A DNA stretch of 64,000 bases, from NCBI GenBank assembly GCA_036877525.1, contig JAZGTH010000002.1, positions 15,851,001 to 15,915,000 of the forward strand. Direction: 5' to 3'. Numbering within the stretch: the stretch's first letter is position 1; the number at the start of each line of letters is the position of its first letter. The notes under the pieces were generated by a model that was given only the letters and a program-made list of their open reading frames with translations, was not told the DNA's origin and ran no database searches. Source of the stretch: Chromobotia macracanthus (taxonomy: Eukaryota; Chordata; Actinopteri; Cypriniformes; Botiidae). Shown one piece after another: positions 35,600-48,070 of this stretch. A program made the translations under genes and the position numbers.

Positions 35600-37070
35600 A
35601 CAAGTGACACACTTTTACTGACTAGTGTTTTTACTTCTGCTATATTAACAGGTCAAATTGCAGCACAATAACTTTCAACAGTATCAGTAATCATTTAAAA
35701 TTATCTTACATAATGTTGCTACAGTAAAGAACTTTAGAAGGCAGCATAACAAGATAGCATTTGACCAACATTTCAGCCAAACTGCATTCTGAGGAAGCCG
35801 AATGTTGTTGTGTTGTGTTGGTCAGTGTGCAGAAAGAGACCCTGATATATCAGGGAGAGAGGGGGTCATGTGTCCCTCAGCGGAGGGGTACAACACAGCA
35901 CAACCCCAGCAGCATCTGTATCACGACAGTTCATCTCTCCCGCACAGTCCAGATCTACTTACATAAGTTGCGTGTGACACTTTAAAGTGTGCAAAACAAC
36001 AGATGTGTAACACTGTACAGCTGTATGATTGTGTAAAAGAATAAATACATCTTTATTAATCTTATAACAATACACAGTTGTTACCCACTGGCATGAAAAG
36101 GTCAATAAGGTCATCCTGGATATAAACATGTTTTTCAGCTTCAAAATTTTAGTTTCTAATTTAAATTAATTTGTAAAGTGAGGAAATTAAAAGATGTTTG
36201 TGTCCCTGTTGTTTCTAGAACATTCTTCACACATCGGTGAGCTCTTGAAGTTGTCATGACCCCTTCAGTGTGAGATACGGACATCAGTAATCCAGTGTAG
36301 TTGTTATTCCTCTTCTATGCATTTTCATCTTGAGGAAAACATTTACATTCAGTTTTCCTGAAATCTTTCTGTGCTGTGATGGTTATTCAGTAAGTCAGAA
36401 TATCTGCAGTGACAACCTGCCCCAATACGTCCTCCCTATACATCAGATGATTCTCACTGAAATGTATTCAGTGTGTGTTTGGCTGTACTTCCGAGGGCCA
36501 AAAACGTCAATGCCTCACAAACAGAGAAACGTCTTGTGAGGTCATGAAAAGGCCGCAGCCATTCATATGCAGCACTAATTGCATCTTTATGTGTTGATGG
36601 TACAAACTGCTGCTCATTGTGTTGTAGTTTGAACTGTATCAGAAGTGTATAGCACTGAGCTAACAAGAGAAGAGCACATCTCTACAGAACAAGCTTTAAA
36701 CTTGCATTAAATCTGCTGTTTGTCTCCTGTGATGAAGTTCTCTGTTCATTTTGTCTGCATCTGCTTGCATGTCTCTGTCTCACCCGGTTTAGCGGGTCAT
36801 TTTGTATACGAGGCTTGTTGTTTAGGACGGAATGTTAAATGCTCTCATTCGTCACTTCGGATAAAAGCGTGTGCTATCTGAATACATGTACATGTAAATG
36901 GCTGTAAATGTCTCAGTGTTTTTAGCATGTCTCAGAACATTATAATGGTTTGTGTCAAAAAAACAAGGTCGTATTTTAGAGAAATGTTTTCATACTATAG
37001 AGCAGCTCTTGCACTTCGATCACACTTGTGAGTTTCACTCAGTTAAACTCTTTCTGCAGTTAAACTCTTC
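35600..37070. other. Intergenic region between blnk and slc25a1
   Basis: No supported gene. Contains a complement-oriented copy of the common fish repeat core (about 36835-36900, 'cacttcggataaaagcg'). Confidence 0.6.
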
Positions 37071-37170
37071 ATCTGTCACCTAATATGACGGAGGTTTAAG
37101 GTGGAGAAGTTGCGGTCCACCTTAAATCGATGTTCGCACATCCAAAGCGTGATGCTGAGAGAGAGACGCG

Positions 37171-37205
37171 CCCCGCCCTGTGATCGGACTCTGCGCGCTG
37201 ATTGG
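37171..37205. promoter_or_regulatory. slc25a1: GC box and inverted CCAAT box, slc25a1 core promoter
   Basis: CCCCGCCC (Sp1 type) at 37171-37178 and ATTGG (inverted CCAAT, NF-Y type) at 37201-37205, in a locally G+C-rich block 72-106 bp upstream of the ATG. Sp1 and NF-Y sites together are usual for genes of lipid/citrate metabolism. Use is inferred. Confidence 0.55.
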
Positions 37206-37276
37206 CTGAGATCGGTCTCATGTCATCGGTCTGAGGTCTGATCGAGCGCACTCTCAGATGAAGGTGAGGAGAGGAG

Positions 37277-40200
37277 ATGACGCGTCAGCGCGGAGCGACG
37301 AGCAGCGCCAGACTCACCCATCCAGGAAAAGCGATTCTGGCAGGTCAGATACACGCAAACCCGAACAAAAGTGCTGGATGAGCGGCTGAGAAGAGCTGAA
37401 GTTGCGTTACAATGACTTCTGAAAAGAGAAAGATCAGCACGAGAGTTACCGAAAGTCAGAGAAACTGAAATAAAGCAACTTCATTCTGTAGATAACCGGT
37501 GAAAGTGCACCATTAGTTATCAGACATGAGTTATCAGACATGATTATCAGACATGAGTTGTTATGAGAGATGAGTTGTTATGAGAGATGAGTTGTTATGA
37601 GAGATGAGTTGTTATGAGAGATGAGTTGTGAGACATTAGTTATGAGAGATGAGTTGTGAGACATTAGTTATGAGAGATGAGTTGTTATGAGAGATTAGTT
37701 GTGAGACATTAGTTGTGAGACATTAGTTATGAGACATTAGTTATCAGACATGAGTTATCAGACATTAGTTATCAGACATGAGTTGTTATGAGAGATGAGT
37801 TGTTATGAGAGATGAGTTGTTATGAGAGATTAGTTGTGAGACATTAGTTGTGAGACATTAGTTATGAGACATTAGTTATCAGACATTAGTTGTTATCAGA
37901 CATTAGTTGTTATGAGAGATGAGTTGTTATGAGAGATGAGTTGTTATGAGAGATGAGTTGTTATGAGAGATGAGTTGTTATGAGAGATGAGTTGTGAGAC
38001 ATTAGTTATGAGAGATTAGTTGTGAGACATTAGTTATGAGAGATGAGTTGTCTGGATTGAGATCTGATGTCGTGTCTGAGTGTGAGACAGCAGAGTGAGG
38101 TGCAGTGTGAATGCTCAGTGCACTCTCACTGATGGAGGTCTGATGTTCGTGATTCAGCTGCAGGTTTAACTCGGTTCTTCTCATCAGCTGCAGATGAATG
38201 CTGAGGGTTGTTTGGGTTCCTCTGCTTACTGTAGATCTGGATGTTTGGGTTCAGACTGAAGATTTATCAGTTCTGTAAAGGTCAGAGCAGTCGCTCTCCT
38301 CTACACCACAATGTTCAGAGATCTGTGTCATTAGAGCTGGTTTTACTGTCCAGATGTACACACCATAGAATCAATACTCAAAGCTATGAAACAGTATTGC
38401 ATTTTTACAATGAATCCGTTATTGATTAAGTGTTGGATGTTTTCAGACAGATGGAGCAGATATTGAGATTTCTCTCTCTGTTATGGCTGTGGTGTTCTCA
38501 GGATAAGATCTGACTTCTGCTCTCCAGCTCAGATGAAGTGACCGGTTTCTCTGTCTGTGCTGTTTTTGCTCTGTCAAAGGCTTTTCTCTTTTTATATATT
38601 TTCACACACTGTTGTGCTCCATCTGTCTGTAATTACACACACCGGCCTTCAGATGGAAAATCCACATCAGTCATTATTCACTAGAAGACAATGACAGCAG
38701 TGTTTACAGGAATGTTTCTTCATTATTCAGCTGATTGTACAGGAGCTTCAGCTGTAAACTGTCATTACTGAGGACTGCTGTGATATCACAGTGTGATTCT
38801 GGGATGGTTTCAGTATGACATGTTTGGGACTTCTGTAGTGTTACATGACTGGTATATTTGAGGACATTGGAGGAGTGTTTCTGACTCTGATGAGCACAGA
38901 CTTACAGTTATACAGTCGCTTTGCTTGATGTTGGTTTTTTATTCTGAATTCAGAAGCTGTTTGTGAGGGGGGTGTTTCAGGTCGTGTGTCTGACAGTCCA
39001 CCCCCCCAACTCACATCTCATTACTGTAATTCATCTTCATTTAACCAGAATACGTGCAGTAGGGATGAAGACACTATGTATCAATTATTCTCACTAATAA
39101 ATACTTTTTGAATTTAAATAATAATTCATTAAAAGACTGTTTAGAGTTAATAGTTATAATTGTTCTTTGTTCTAAAATTCTTATAAACTTATTTCAGTGT
39201 TTAAAGAAGAAAGGATAATACTACTGTATTATCTACTGTACACTGAATATTGTTTAAAGATATGGAAGATATATACAAGCCTCCAAAGTCTGACACAAAA
39301 ATACAACAGAGCAAGTGGCTCCTGAAAAGTAACATTTCAAAAATAAATGATTTTTTACGTGCTGAAATACAATAAAAAAATCCTTTTTTACAGTCTGAAA
39401 GTATGAATCTGGTCTCTATATCAGCCATCCTGTAGCCCATTGCCTGCAGGCACTTCTGTCTAATGGAGAAGCACTGTTGGGTTCCCTCATCACTCAAACC
39501 TTTTATTGCCTCATAACTGTATGAGAGAGACAGAGAGAGAGAGAGAGAGAGTGTGTGTGTGTATGTGTGTGTATGTGTGTGTATGTGTGTGTGGTTGTGC
39601 GTATGTGTGCGTATGTGTGCGTATGTGTGCGTATGTGTGCGTGTGTGTGCGTGCGTGTGCGTGCGTGTGTGTGTGCGTGTGTGTGTGCGTGTGTGTGTGC
39701 GTGTGTGTGCGCGTGTGTGCGTGTGTGTGCGCGTGTGTGCGCGTGTGTATGTGTATGTATGTGCGTGCGTGTGTGTGTGTGTCTGGTTTGCCGGGAGGCT
39801 GCAGTTAGTCTCGGTGTGTGCTCATCTCTGAGGCTGAAGGCTTGTCACCCTGTTTCTCCTCACTTCCTTCATCTCTCCCTCTGAGCACCTCCTCTCTTCA
39901 CAATCACCTCCCCACCCCTTTGTTTTTTTCTCTCTCTCTTTCTCTCCTGCTGATGGTTCATCTCTCTGAGGTTTCCTCACAATGGCTCCAGCAGATCATG
40001 CGTAAGCTGAGCTGTAATGCTGCTGTTCGCTTCTTCAAGAAAACTAAAAGGAGATCATTGATCTGTCTTGAATGATTGTGTGCTGATGTGAAACACACTC
40101 TTAATCAGCAGTCTTGAACACTCCCCTAATGTGCAGCCAAAACCGTCAGACTTCTTCATCGGCGGAACAGCAGATGGAAACGTTTTTAGTAAATAGAAGC

Positions 40201-40541
40201 TAAAAATTTTTTTTTTGTACAGTTTTGTTGTTGTTAGGAGTCTTAGATTATAGTGCACGAGACTGAGCTTTTTGGTGCTTTTGTAATATTTTTACATTCT
40301 ACAGAAGAAAATAAGTGTGTAAGTAAATGATAACTACATTTTTGGGGGCCATCTGTGCCTGTAAGCAAATATAACAGACCGGTGGAGGGGTGTGTGTGTG
40401 TGTGTGTGTGACAGCAGTAATTTTATTGATGTGGTGTGTTTGGTTAAGGGTGTGCGTGTATCCTGTAAGGCTGTGGCTGATATTGCAATAGTGTGTTAAA
40501 TTGCTGCATACTGTATAAATTCAAAAAGTCTCTTATTAAAG

Positions 40542-40575
<34 letters not shown>

Positions 40576-43500
40576 AGTGAAGAATGAATGAGACTGAGCT
40601 GGTTAGTCTGACATTTCATGTAAATCAAGTGACAGTGTGTCAGAGAATTTGTAAAGGTCTTTACGTTGATTTATGGTGTTCTGAGTGAAGCAACCAGCAG
40701 CTGCTCACAGTGTTATTGATCGGTTGTTCAATCAGCCGTGTGTGTGTGAAGTTTTAAAACACCCACATGTCAGACTGGTCCACATTTTATCTATTGATCT
40801 CAAGCGGAAAACAGGGAGAAGTGTGTGTGTGGTTTGATGAATGTAGTGTTTAGCTCCCTCTGTTGTTGTGTAACACTAAGAGCCTCCTCATATATTTCAA
40901 TTTGTCCCAGTAAGACTGACGAACACTGTGTGTGTGTCTGTGTGTGTGTCTGTGTGTGTGTCTGTGTGTGTGTCTGTTGGTGTATGTCTGTGTGTGTGTA
41001 GTGCATGTGTGTGTGCGTGGCTTACATACAGTGAGTCTGGGTTGGGCAAATTGTCTCTCCCACAGACAGAGAGATGAGCTGTTACAAAATACTTTGTCAA
41101 TATGATTGTAGAATGTTTGACATGCCAATAAAGCACCCTTAGATTAAAACAGACAGCTGAGATTGTTGCTCTTGTATTATCAGATACTTACGTTTGATCT
41201 GATTATGGTTGATTATTAGAGTGTATAAATACAATCTGAATTCAAAAATTCAGTTATATTGTAACACTTAACATACAAATTATTATGTAATTCTTGTTCA
41301 TTTCTTATACAAAATACAATTTCTAATTCTTATTGGTATAAATGAGATTTTTCACACAAAAACTGAAGCATTTTTGTCATCAGCATTTATATGAAAATAG
41401 TTATGCATTTAACAAAATGATCTTGATCTTGACAGTTTATTATCACTTATTAAGAGCTGAATGTGTCTGGTCATGTCTGATTGTGACTGATTGTGGCTAA
41501 CCATGTCTGATGTCAGATTGTGGCTAACCATGTCTGATGTCAGATTGTGGCTAATCATGTCTGATGTCTCATTGTAATTGGTCATGTCTGATTGAGCCTG
41601 AGTGTCTGAATGTGACTGATCATGTTTGTCTGTTTTTTCTCTGTAGGTGGCATCGCAGGTGGAATTGAAATCTGCATCACATTTCCTACAGAGTATGTAA
41701 AAACTACACTGCAGTTAGACGAGAAATCAAATCCTCCTCGATACAGAGGCATCAGTGAGTGCACACACACACACACACACGTCCTCTTTGGAGTTAATTA
41801 GGATAAGTCTCTGAGCCAGAACTCTGATTCCAACCTGCTGTGAAGAAAGTAAACAAACTCATCTTCTCTCTCTCTCTCTCTTTGGCTGAAGTTCAGAGAA
41901 CGTGTCTTGTGTTGATTTATCAGACAGCTGCTCTTTCATTTAATAAAACCATGTTACACATCTGTACTGTACTGCTAATGAATTATTGACGTGTATCAGT
42001 GATGACAGTTGTTGTCATACAGTAGTGTGTAACATGCTGTCTGTGTGCAGTTATGATGTCATGTTTGCTTTGCAGTGGACTGTGTGTCTCAGACGGTCCG
42101 TCATCATGGTGTGACAGGTTTATATAGAGGCCTGAGTTCATTATTGTACGGATCCATCCCCAAATCTGCAGTCAGGTAAACACACACACACACAGAAATA
42201 TACACACACAGAATCCACACACACACACACAGAATTATACACACACACAGAAATGTATACACACACACAAACACACACAGATGTTTTAATACATTCTTAA
42301 GCTCAGCAGCCAGTCACGGCTGTCTTATTGCTGCATCTGTTTCAGACAGCTGACATTTATTATACTGATTGTTTTTCTTCAACCCTGAAAAACACTCAAA
42401 CACACCCAGCAAAGGTTTTCACGTCTATAGGCAGGTTACGGGTTTACTGCTCCCCTGAGATTGTGTGTCTGTGTGTGTGTGCGTGTATATTTCTGTGTGT
42501 GTGTGAGTGTTTGTGTGTCTGTGTGAAGTGTGTTGTGTGTGTTTAGAGTGACAGGTCCAACCATGTGTGTCCAGCTCTGTCTGTCAACTGACTTCAGCAC
42601 TCATCACACATATTCAAAAACATCAAAACATCATGAAGCAGCCCATGAGTCCAGTACTAGACCTGGCCCGATATTATTATATATGACTCTTTAATGTGTT
42701 TGGGTCCAGCACACAGTCAGATGAAATGATGAGTTTTGAAGGGTTGTTTTGTTCATTATTTGGAACAGCTGGTGAAATTCATCTTTGTTTAAAGGCTTTT
42801 TAAGAGCAGCAGCAGCAACATTCTGCTAAACTCGTCCAGCTTATAGAACGATCTGAAATTAACCAGTTCATGAGGACAGAATCCTTCTCATAGGTCGAAC
42901 ATTTCCTTTAATATTCAGGGAATGTATTACACACTGAAATGTTCATTTTCCATTTCTCTTTATTTTCCATTATTGACATGATAGTTTTTCAGACTGTAAT
43001 TCATCTAATGGATCATCTGAAGGGATCATTAAAGAGTTTATCTTCCAGATTAAACATACATGTTGGAATGACATGAGGATGAGTAAAGAATGGAAGAATT
43101 TTATTTTCAGGTGAACTGTCTCTTTAAACGGTTTCTTTGTCCCTCAGGCTGCAGCGTTTCATTAGCTGATTGAACTGATGGGGGTGAATTTGTGTTCTGC
43201 CCGTCTCACACGGGCTCTTCTGAGACTGCTGGACTCCAGCCCAGATTATATTCAATTCTGTGTCTCTGTCTTATTTAATTCAGATGTGTTCTTCAGAACA
43301 CCTCACTCAATTGCTTCTTCTACAGGAGACATGGCAGCTCTCAGCTGACACCGTCATTCTTATTTATTTATTATAATTTCATTATATTTTTGTTTGTAAC
43401 ATTTTTTAGAGATGGTAACTGGGTGACACTTACTGAAGTAAATGTACAATTTATTGAGGTCGTGACAACAGTGTTGCATGTTATATGAAATGTTTGGTGC

Positions 43501-46171
43501 ATAATGTGAATTGTTTCGTATACATATACAAATATAATAAATAACATTTTTAGAAATAAAAATATTTATAAAAATAGTGTGCAGTTGTCAGTGTGCAGTA
43601 GGTGACGTGACATGCTGCCATTCTGAATAAAAAGGAGTGGATAGATCATTTAAATATATATGTATTATACAGAGAAAGAGACAGAAAGAGAGAGAGAATT
43701 ATAGCATGGAGACAGTTTAACACTGGGGTAGAATGACAGTTTAGGAGAGTTTGTGTTTATCACTTAATTCAGTTCAGTTGTATAAATATCTCTGTCTCTG
43801 CTGGACTCTGCTGGACTTCCTGTAGCTTCATCTCTTGAGCAGTTAAAACATGAAGCAGGAAGACGCTCTGCTGTTTCCTGCTGCTAATGGACACCCGTGG
43901 CTGCCCTGCCTGCGGTTGCCCGGGTTACTGCTGATGCTGCTGAGTAAAGAGGAATCAGACTGATTGTCTGGGAGGATTGTTGATGGAGGTTCTTTAGTGA
44001 CTATGTAACTGTATGGCTGTAGTTTTCTGTAACTGTGTTTGCTGTGATTCAGAATATAATTATCTAATGACCTTAAGCTGATGCTCTGGATCTGATGAGG
44101 TTTCTTCATGTCATTATGTTTCTGTTTAAATGTCAGTGTGCGATGCAGCTGCAAACACCTCAAAATGATTGTGACACAATAATGACCCTGAGTATGACTG
44201 CAAAACTATCACTCAAGACAAACCTAATGAGTAAACAGTTCACACATATACAAACAGTTCTCAGAACAGGTGGTTAGTTGCTTCACTATAATGTCTGTCT
44301 CTGTCTGTCTTTCTGTCTGTCTCTGCAGGTTTGGTGTGTTTGAGATACTGAGTAATCAGATGAAAGATGAGACTGGTAAACTGGACAGCTCTCGGGGTTT
44401 AGTGTGTGGTTTAGGTGCAGGTGTCATGGAGGCAGTTCTAGTCGTGTGTCCCATGGAGACAATAAAGGTAAAGTCTAAGCTTAAATGGTGAATGTTACGT
44501 TCATGTCACACCGTATGTTTACTGTATGCATCTTTTACATTTCCAGGTGAAGTTCATCCATGATCAAACGTCAGCAAATCCTAAATACAGAGGCTTTTTC
44601 CACGGTGTGCGTGAGATCGTCACAACTCAAGGTGAAGAACCGCAATTTCCCACAGTGACCCGATCTGACAGTCAACATAAACTCAACACTGACTCGTATA
44701 CAACATCCGTCCACCGTCAGCATTATTCTAAAGAAATGCTTGTTTCTGTCACTCAGGGATCAGAGGGACGTATCAGGGCCTCACCGCGACTGTCCTCAAA
44801 CAGGGATCCAATCAAGCCATTCGATTCTTCGTCATGACGTCACTCAGGAACTGGTACAAAGGTGAGTGAGCGTGTGCTGTTTGTGCAGCAGTACTGCTCT
44901 CTGCTGGTCACTGGGATTTAAATTGATATTGACAAACATCTGTTGATTGTCATACTTTGTGTTTTTTAGGTGATAACCCCAACAAGTCCATTAACCCCGT
45001 CCTGACAGGTGCGTTTGGTGCGATCGCTGGAGCAGCCAGTGTGTTTGGAAACACACCTCTGGATGTGATCAAGACAAGAATGCAGGTGCTGTACACTGGT
45101 CATGTGTATGTGTGTGTGTCTGTTTTTAAGGGGTTTGTATTTGTGTGTTTGTGCTGTAGTTTTAAAATCTGTTTTATTTGTTTAGGGTTTGGAAGCTCAT
45201 AAGTATAAAAACACAATGGATTGTGCTGTTAAGATCATGAGGCACGAGGGACCCACAGCGTAAGTGTGTGTTATTCTCTCAGCAGTGTAGAAACAACTGC
45301 TGTTAGTTGAAGTACATTTCTCAGGTGGAAGGTGGTAAGTTTGAGTAATGCAGCTGTTCAGTAGTCTGTCAGCTGTTTAACTGATGTTGGAGAATCGACA
45401 AAATTGTGCGTGTTCTCTGCTTCTGGGGAAACTCTTTGAAATACTTTAATGAAGTGATTTGTAACTATAATGTGGTCAACAGATATAATCCTCAGCCATT
45501 ACAGAAAAATCACCTCAGAATGACTGTCAACCAATCAGAATTAGGCATCCAAAGTGCACAAAGAATATTTTCATTGAGGCTACATAAACATCAAAAACGT
45601 TGTCTTCAGTGTGATTCAGTCTTGAGTGTGTGTGTGGCTGTGTTAACACTGCAAATCTTAATATTCAGATCCGATCTTAAGTCCATATCCCTTTTTTTGT
45701 CCCACCTGTTTACACTTCATCCGATGCGCGTTTACATTAATCTCCCAGCAAAAAAGATTCCAGTCATTCACTGATATGAGCGCCATGATTGACCCTCGAA
45801 TTGTGAATAAACTTTTGCTAATGCATCTGTTCAAAAGTCGACAAGAGTACACCCAACAGCAATTCATTAGCAATTAATTAATTAAATACTTATCAGATAC
45901 GTAACTGATTTAAATCCACATTTAAAACAATGTAACAAATCCCAATCTGTGTCAGATGTGAGTACAAAATTGGATTTTTTGTGCCAGTGTAAACGCAGCC
46001 TGTGTATGTGTGCACATGTTGTCTTCACTGTAACTGTATGTTGACATCTCCTGCAGGTTCTACAAGGGTACAGTTCCACGGCTGGGTCGAGTGTGTCTGG
46101 ACGTGGCCATTGTCTTTATCATCTATGAGGAGGTTGTGAAGGTCCTAAACAAAGTTTGGAAAACAGAGTAA
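37277..46171 (+). CDS. slc25a1: Mitochondrial citrate transport protein, 9 exons
   Basis: Inner-membrane carrier that exchanges matrix citrate for cytosolic malate, feeding cytosolic acetyl-CoA for lipid synthesis. Exons: 37277-37343, 41647-41754, 42076-42175, 44329-44467, 44547-44631, 44757-44861, 44970-45085, 45186-45259, 46057-46171; phases agree, about 302 residues (human 311). Three carrier repeats are seen, each with the Px[DE]xx[KR] signature: PTEYVK, PMETIK, PLDVIK. Other family blocks: LTHPGKAILAGGIAGGIEICITF, RFFVMTSLRNWYKGDNPNK, YKGTVPRLGRVCLDVAIVF. The start is the first ATG of the exon that encodes LTHPGKAILAG. The N-terminus is shorter than human and lacks an obvious cleaved targeting peptide. 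Intron 1 is 4.3 kb and repeat-rich. Teleosts can have two slc25a1 copies; which one this is cannot be decided here. Confidence 0.97.
37507..38050 (+). repeat. Minisatellite in slc25a1 intron 1
   Basis: Tandem units of 14-17 bp: GAGTTGTTATGAGAGAT, with related ATTAGTTATGAGACA, GTTATCAGACAT and GTGAGACATTA forms in blocks. Starts about 160 bp after the exon 1 donor. Confidence 0.9.
39530..39790 (+). repeat. (GA)n(TG)n(TGCG)n compound array
   Basis: A short GA run followed by about 240 bp of alternating purine-pyrimidine sequence (GTGTGCGTGTGTGC and similar). Cys/Val-rich open frames in all three frames are artefacts. In slc25a1 intron 1. Confidence 0.95.
40389..40573. repeat. Paired (TG)n and (CA)n tracts
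   Basis: A TG run at about 40389-40410 and a CA run at about 40542-40573, inverted relative to each other about 130 bp apart. Confidence 0.85.
41489..41580 (+). repeat. 27-bp tandem repeat in slc25a1 intron 1
   Basis: About three copies of a unit containing GATTGTGGCTAA, CCATGTCTGATGTCA, ending about 65 bp before the exon 2 acceptor. Confidence 0.8.
42960..43130. mobile_element. Relic of a short cyprinid DNA element
   Basis: Contains 'gttggaatgacatgaggatg' and ends in 'gtgaactgtctctttaa', words characteristic of the end of the same class of element as 14073-14486. Left boundary uncertain, no coding. Confidence 0.4.
45636..46000. mobile_element. Non-autonomous DNA element with GGCTGTGTTAACACTG ends
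   Basis: Left end GGCTGTGTTAACACTG and right end CCAGTGTAAACGCAGCC form imperfect terminal inverted repeats. Body includes 'cagatccgatcttaagtcc'. The flanks are GT-rich so a target-site duplication cannot be judged. About 365 bp, in slc25a1 intron 8. A related segment lies at 56555-56725. Confidence 0.6.
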
Positions 46172-46939
46172 ATCAGACAAATATTACTTTACTGTACGCA
46201 GGTTTTAGCACACACCCCCCTAACACACATACACACAACCCCCTAACACACAGATACACACAACCCCCTAACACACACACAGATACAAACATAAAATGTG
46301 TTTTTAGAAACATACACAAAAGCAGGAAAAAACAGTGAAACAGAGTCAGAAAAATATAAAACTGTGAACATATTCATGTATTTAATATTAGAATAAATGT
46401 TTTTACAAACTAACAAAATCTAAATAGTAAACTGAAAAATATGTTTAGATAAACATTCATAATTTGATTGACTTTGAAAGTGCCATATCATTCCTGACAT
46501 AATACTGTTACTTATATGACTCTGACCTGCAGTAAATTTAATTTTAAATGTAAACCACCTTTGATATTCAAAAACCTTTTGTTTTATCTTTGTAAAACTT
46601 TTCTATTAATTAATCTGAATATATTTGATATTTATTTTCTTATGTTGCACATGTGCCTTTAATCATTAAACATACAGATTATTTTAGTTCTGTTTAAAAA
46701 AAACAACTTACATTTATAATAATTTTTGTCTGAATTTGTTTTGAAGCATCTTCTTCATTATATCTGTCTCTTTAGACTGATCTCAGACCTGCTGTATCTG
46801 ACCATGTGCAATATTACATTTATTGTCCATAACTGTAGTATGGATCATGTAACTGCTGTCTGATCAGAGTTCAGTGTAACAATTTAAATGTGATTCTGTG
46901 AACAAACGTTTCAGCACTGTGAGGCTGTAAACATGCAGA

Positions 46940-46975
46940 TTACAGTCTGATGTTGCTTTCAACATCAGACTGTAA
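46940..46975 (+). repeat. slc25a1: Perfect 16-bp hairpin in slc25a1 3' region
   Basis: TTACAGTCTGATGTTG, loop CTTT, then CAACATCAGACTGTAA. All 16 positions pair. It lies about 770 bp after the stop and before the likely polyadenylation signals, so it should be in the 3' UTR. Confidence 0.9.
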
Positions 46976-47413
46976 AGACACTGTTGATTGACACTCTGTA
47001 CAGTGAGAGTATTCATCTTCATTCTTCTGAGCTGTACACAGCGTTCATCTCTACAGTCTCTACAGTGAATCAGCTGATGTTTAGTGAATGTGACCGGTGC
47101 TGTTGTTCTGACACTCAGACATCATTATCCAGAGTCTTTCTTCAGGTCTTACTGCATGTCTCTGCAGCTGTCTGTGGCTCTGATCTGTCTGTCTCTATCT
47201 TGTACTGTGTTTTAAAAAGTCAGTCTCACATTGATGAAGTCAGCTGACAGTCCCATCACTGACCGCTGGAGGGCAGCCTCCAGCCTTGATGAAAGACCTC
47301 AGGAAGATGTTCTGTGTGTCTGCACACTTCTCGTGCTTCTGTGTTGATTTAGTGTGTTTGTGTGGATGTTTATCCTGTAGATCTGGAGTACAGTTTACCT
47401 AATACTAAACATT

Positions 47414-47431
47414 AATAAATGTGCTAATAAA
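47414..47431 (+). promoter_or_regulatory. slc25a1: Tandem AATAAA polyadenylation signals, slc25a1
   Basis: AATAAA at 47414-47419 and 47426-47431, about 1.24 kb after the stop, followed by a T-rich stretch. Earlier AATAAA matches (for example near 46391) could give shorter transcripts. Confidence 0.5.
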
Positions 47432-47907
47432 CGTTTATTTTATTAACAGTAGCTGTCTGTGCTTTTCTTTTGTTTATATTCATTTGTTATGTCAAAGGTC
47501 GCTCAACTACAGAACAGGCTGGTGTGATGCAGGGGTCTCGGATCTGCTCCAGTGGATTCACAGTTTCACTTCAGCCCCAATCAAACACACCAACACTGCA
47601 CTGATGTCAAAACTTGATTCAACTCAACAGCTCATCAGAAGAGAAATTGGTTCATTAGACAAACACTGAGAAAACACCTCTAAACATTTAGTGTTTCATG
47701 ATCTTACTAGAGGCACCTGTTGGTCATAGAGGGAATTATTTGATCTACAGTAACAATAGTGCAGTATTGGCCTGAGTTTATAATCACTGACTGAATGAGA
47801 GATTGTGTCTGTCTCTTCTTCCTCAGTCTCTCTCTCACACACACACTGTCAAGAGATTCCTCCTCTGTTTACATCCCTGTTACAACAGCTCTTAGTAAAA
47901 TGAAAGA

Positions 47908-48070
47908 AATTTACATTTACATTTATTCATTTAGCAGACGCTTTTATCCAAAGCGACTTACAAGTGCGGAATACAACAAGCGAGTGAACCTGAAGAGGCA
48001 ACTAGACACAATAAGTGCTCACAATACAAGTTCATATGCTATAACAAGGGAGAGATTTAAAGGAAAGAGG
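47908..48070 (+). repeat. Fish interspersed-repeat copy
   Basis: Good copy of the conserved core 'cagacgcttttatccaaagc' plus about 100 bp of following sequence. Intergenic between slc25a1 and the SBSPON-family gene. The rest of 47440-49200 has no supported gene; remnants of other dispersed repeats are likely at about 47510-47680 and 48945-48990. Confidence 0.6.

Noticed and set aside
37507..38050. Possible CRISPR array
   Set aside because: Units are contiguous and variable with no unique spacers, and this is a vertebrate genome. The same reason excludes the other arrays.
39506..39884. Overlapping Cys/Val-rich open frames
   Set aside because: Three frames of a GT/GC dinucleotide array; no signal of coding.
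46940..46975. MicroRNA precursor
   Set aside because: A 16-bp stem is too short for a normal pre-miRNA hairpin.
47421..47669. 82-codon frame downstream of slc25a1
   Set aside because: No domain; contains phrases such as 'ccccaatcaaacacacc' typical of a dispersed cyprinid repeat.
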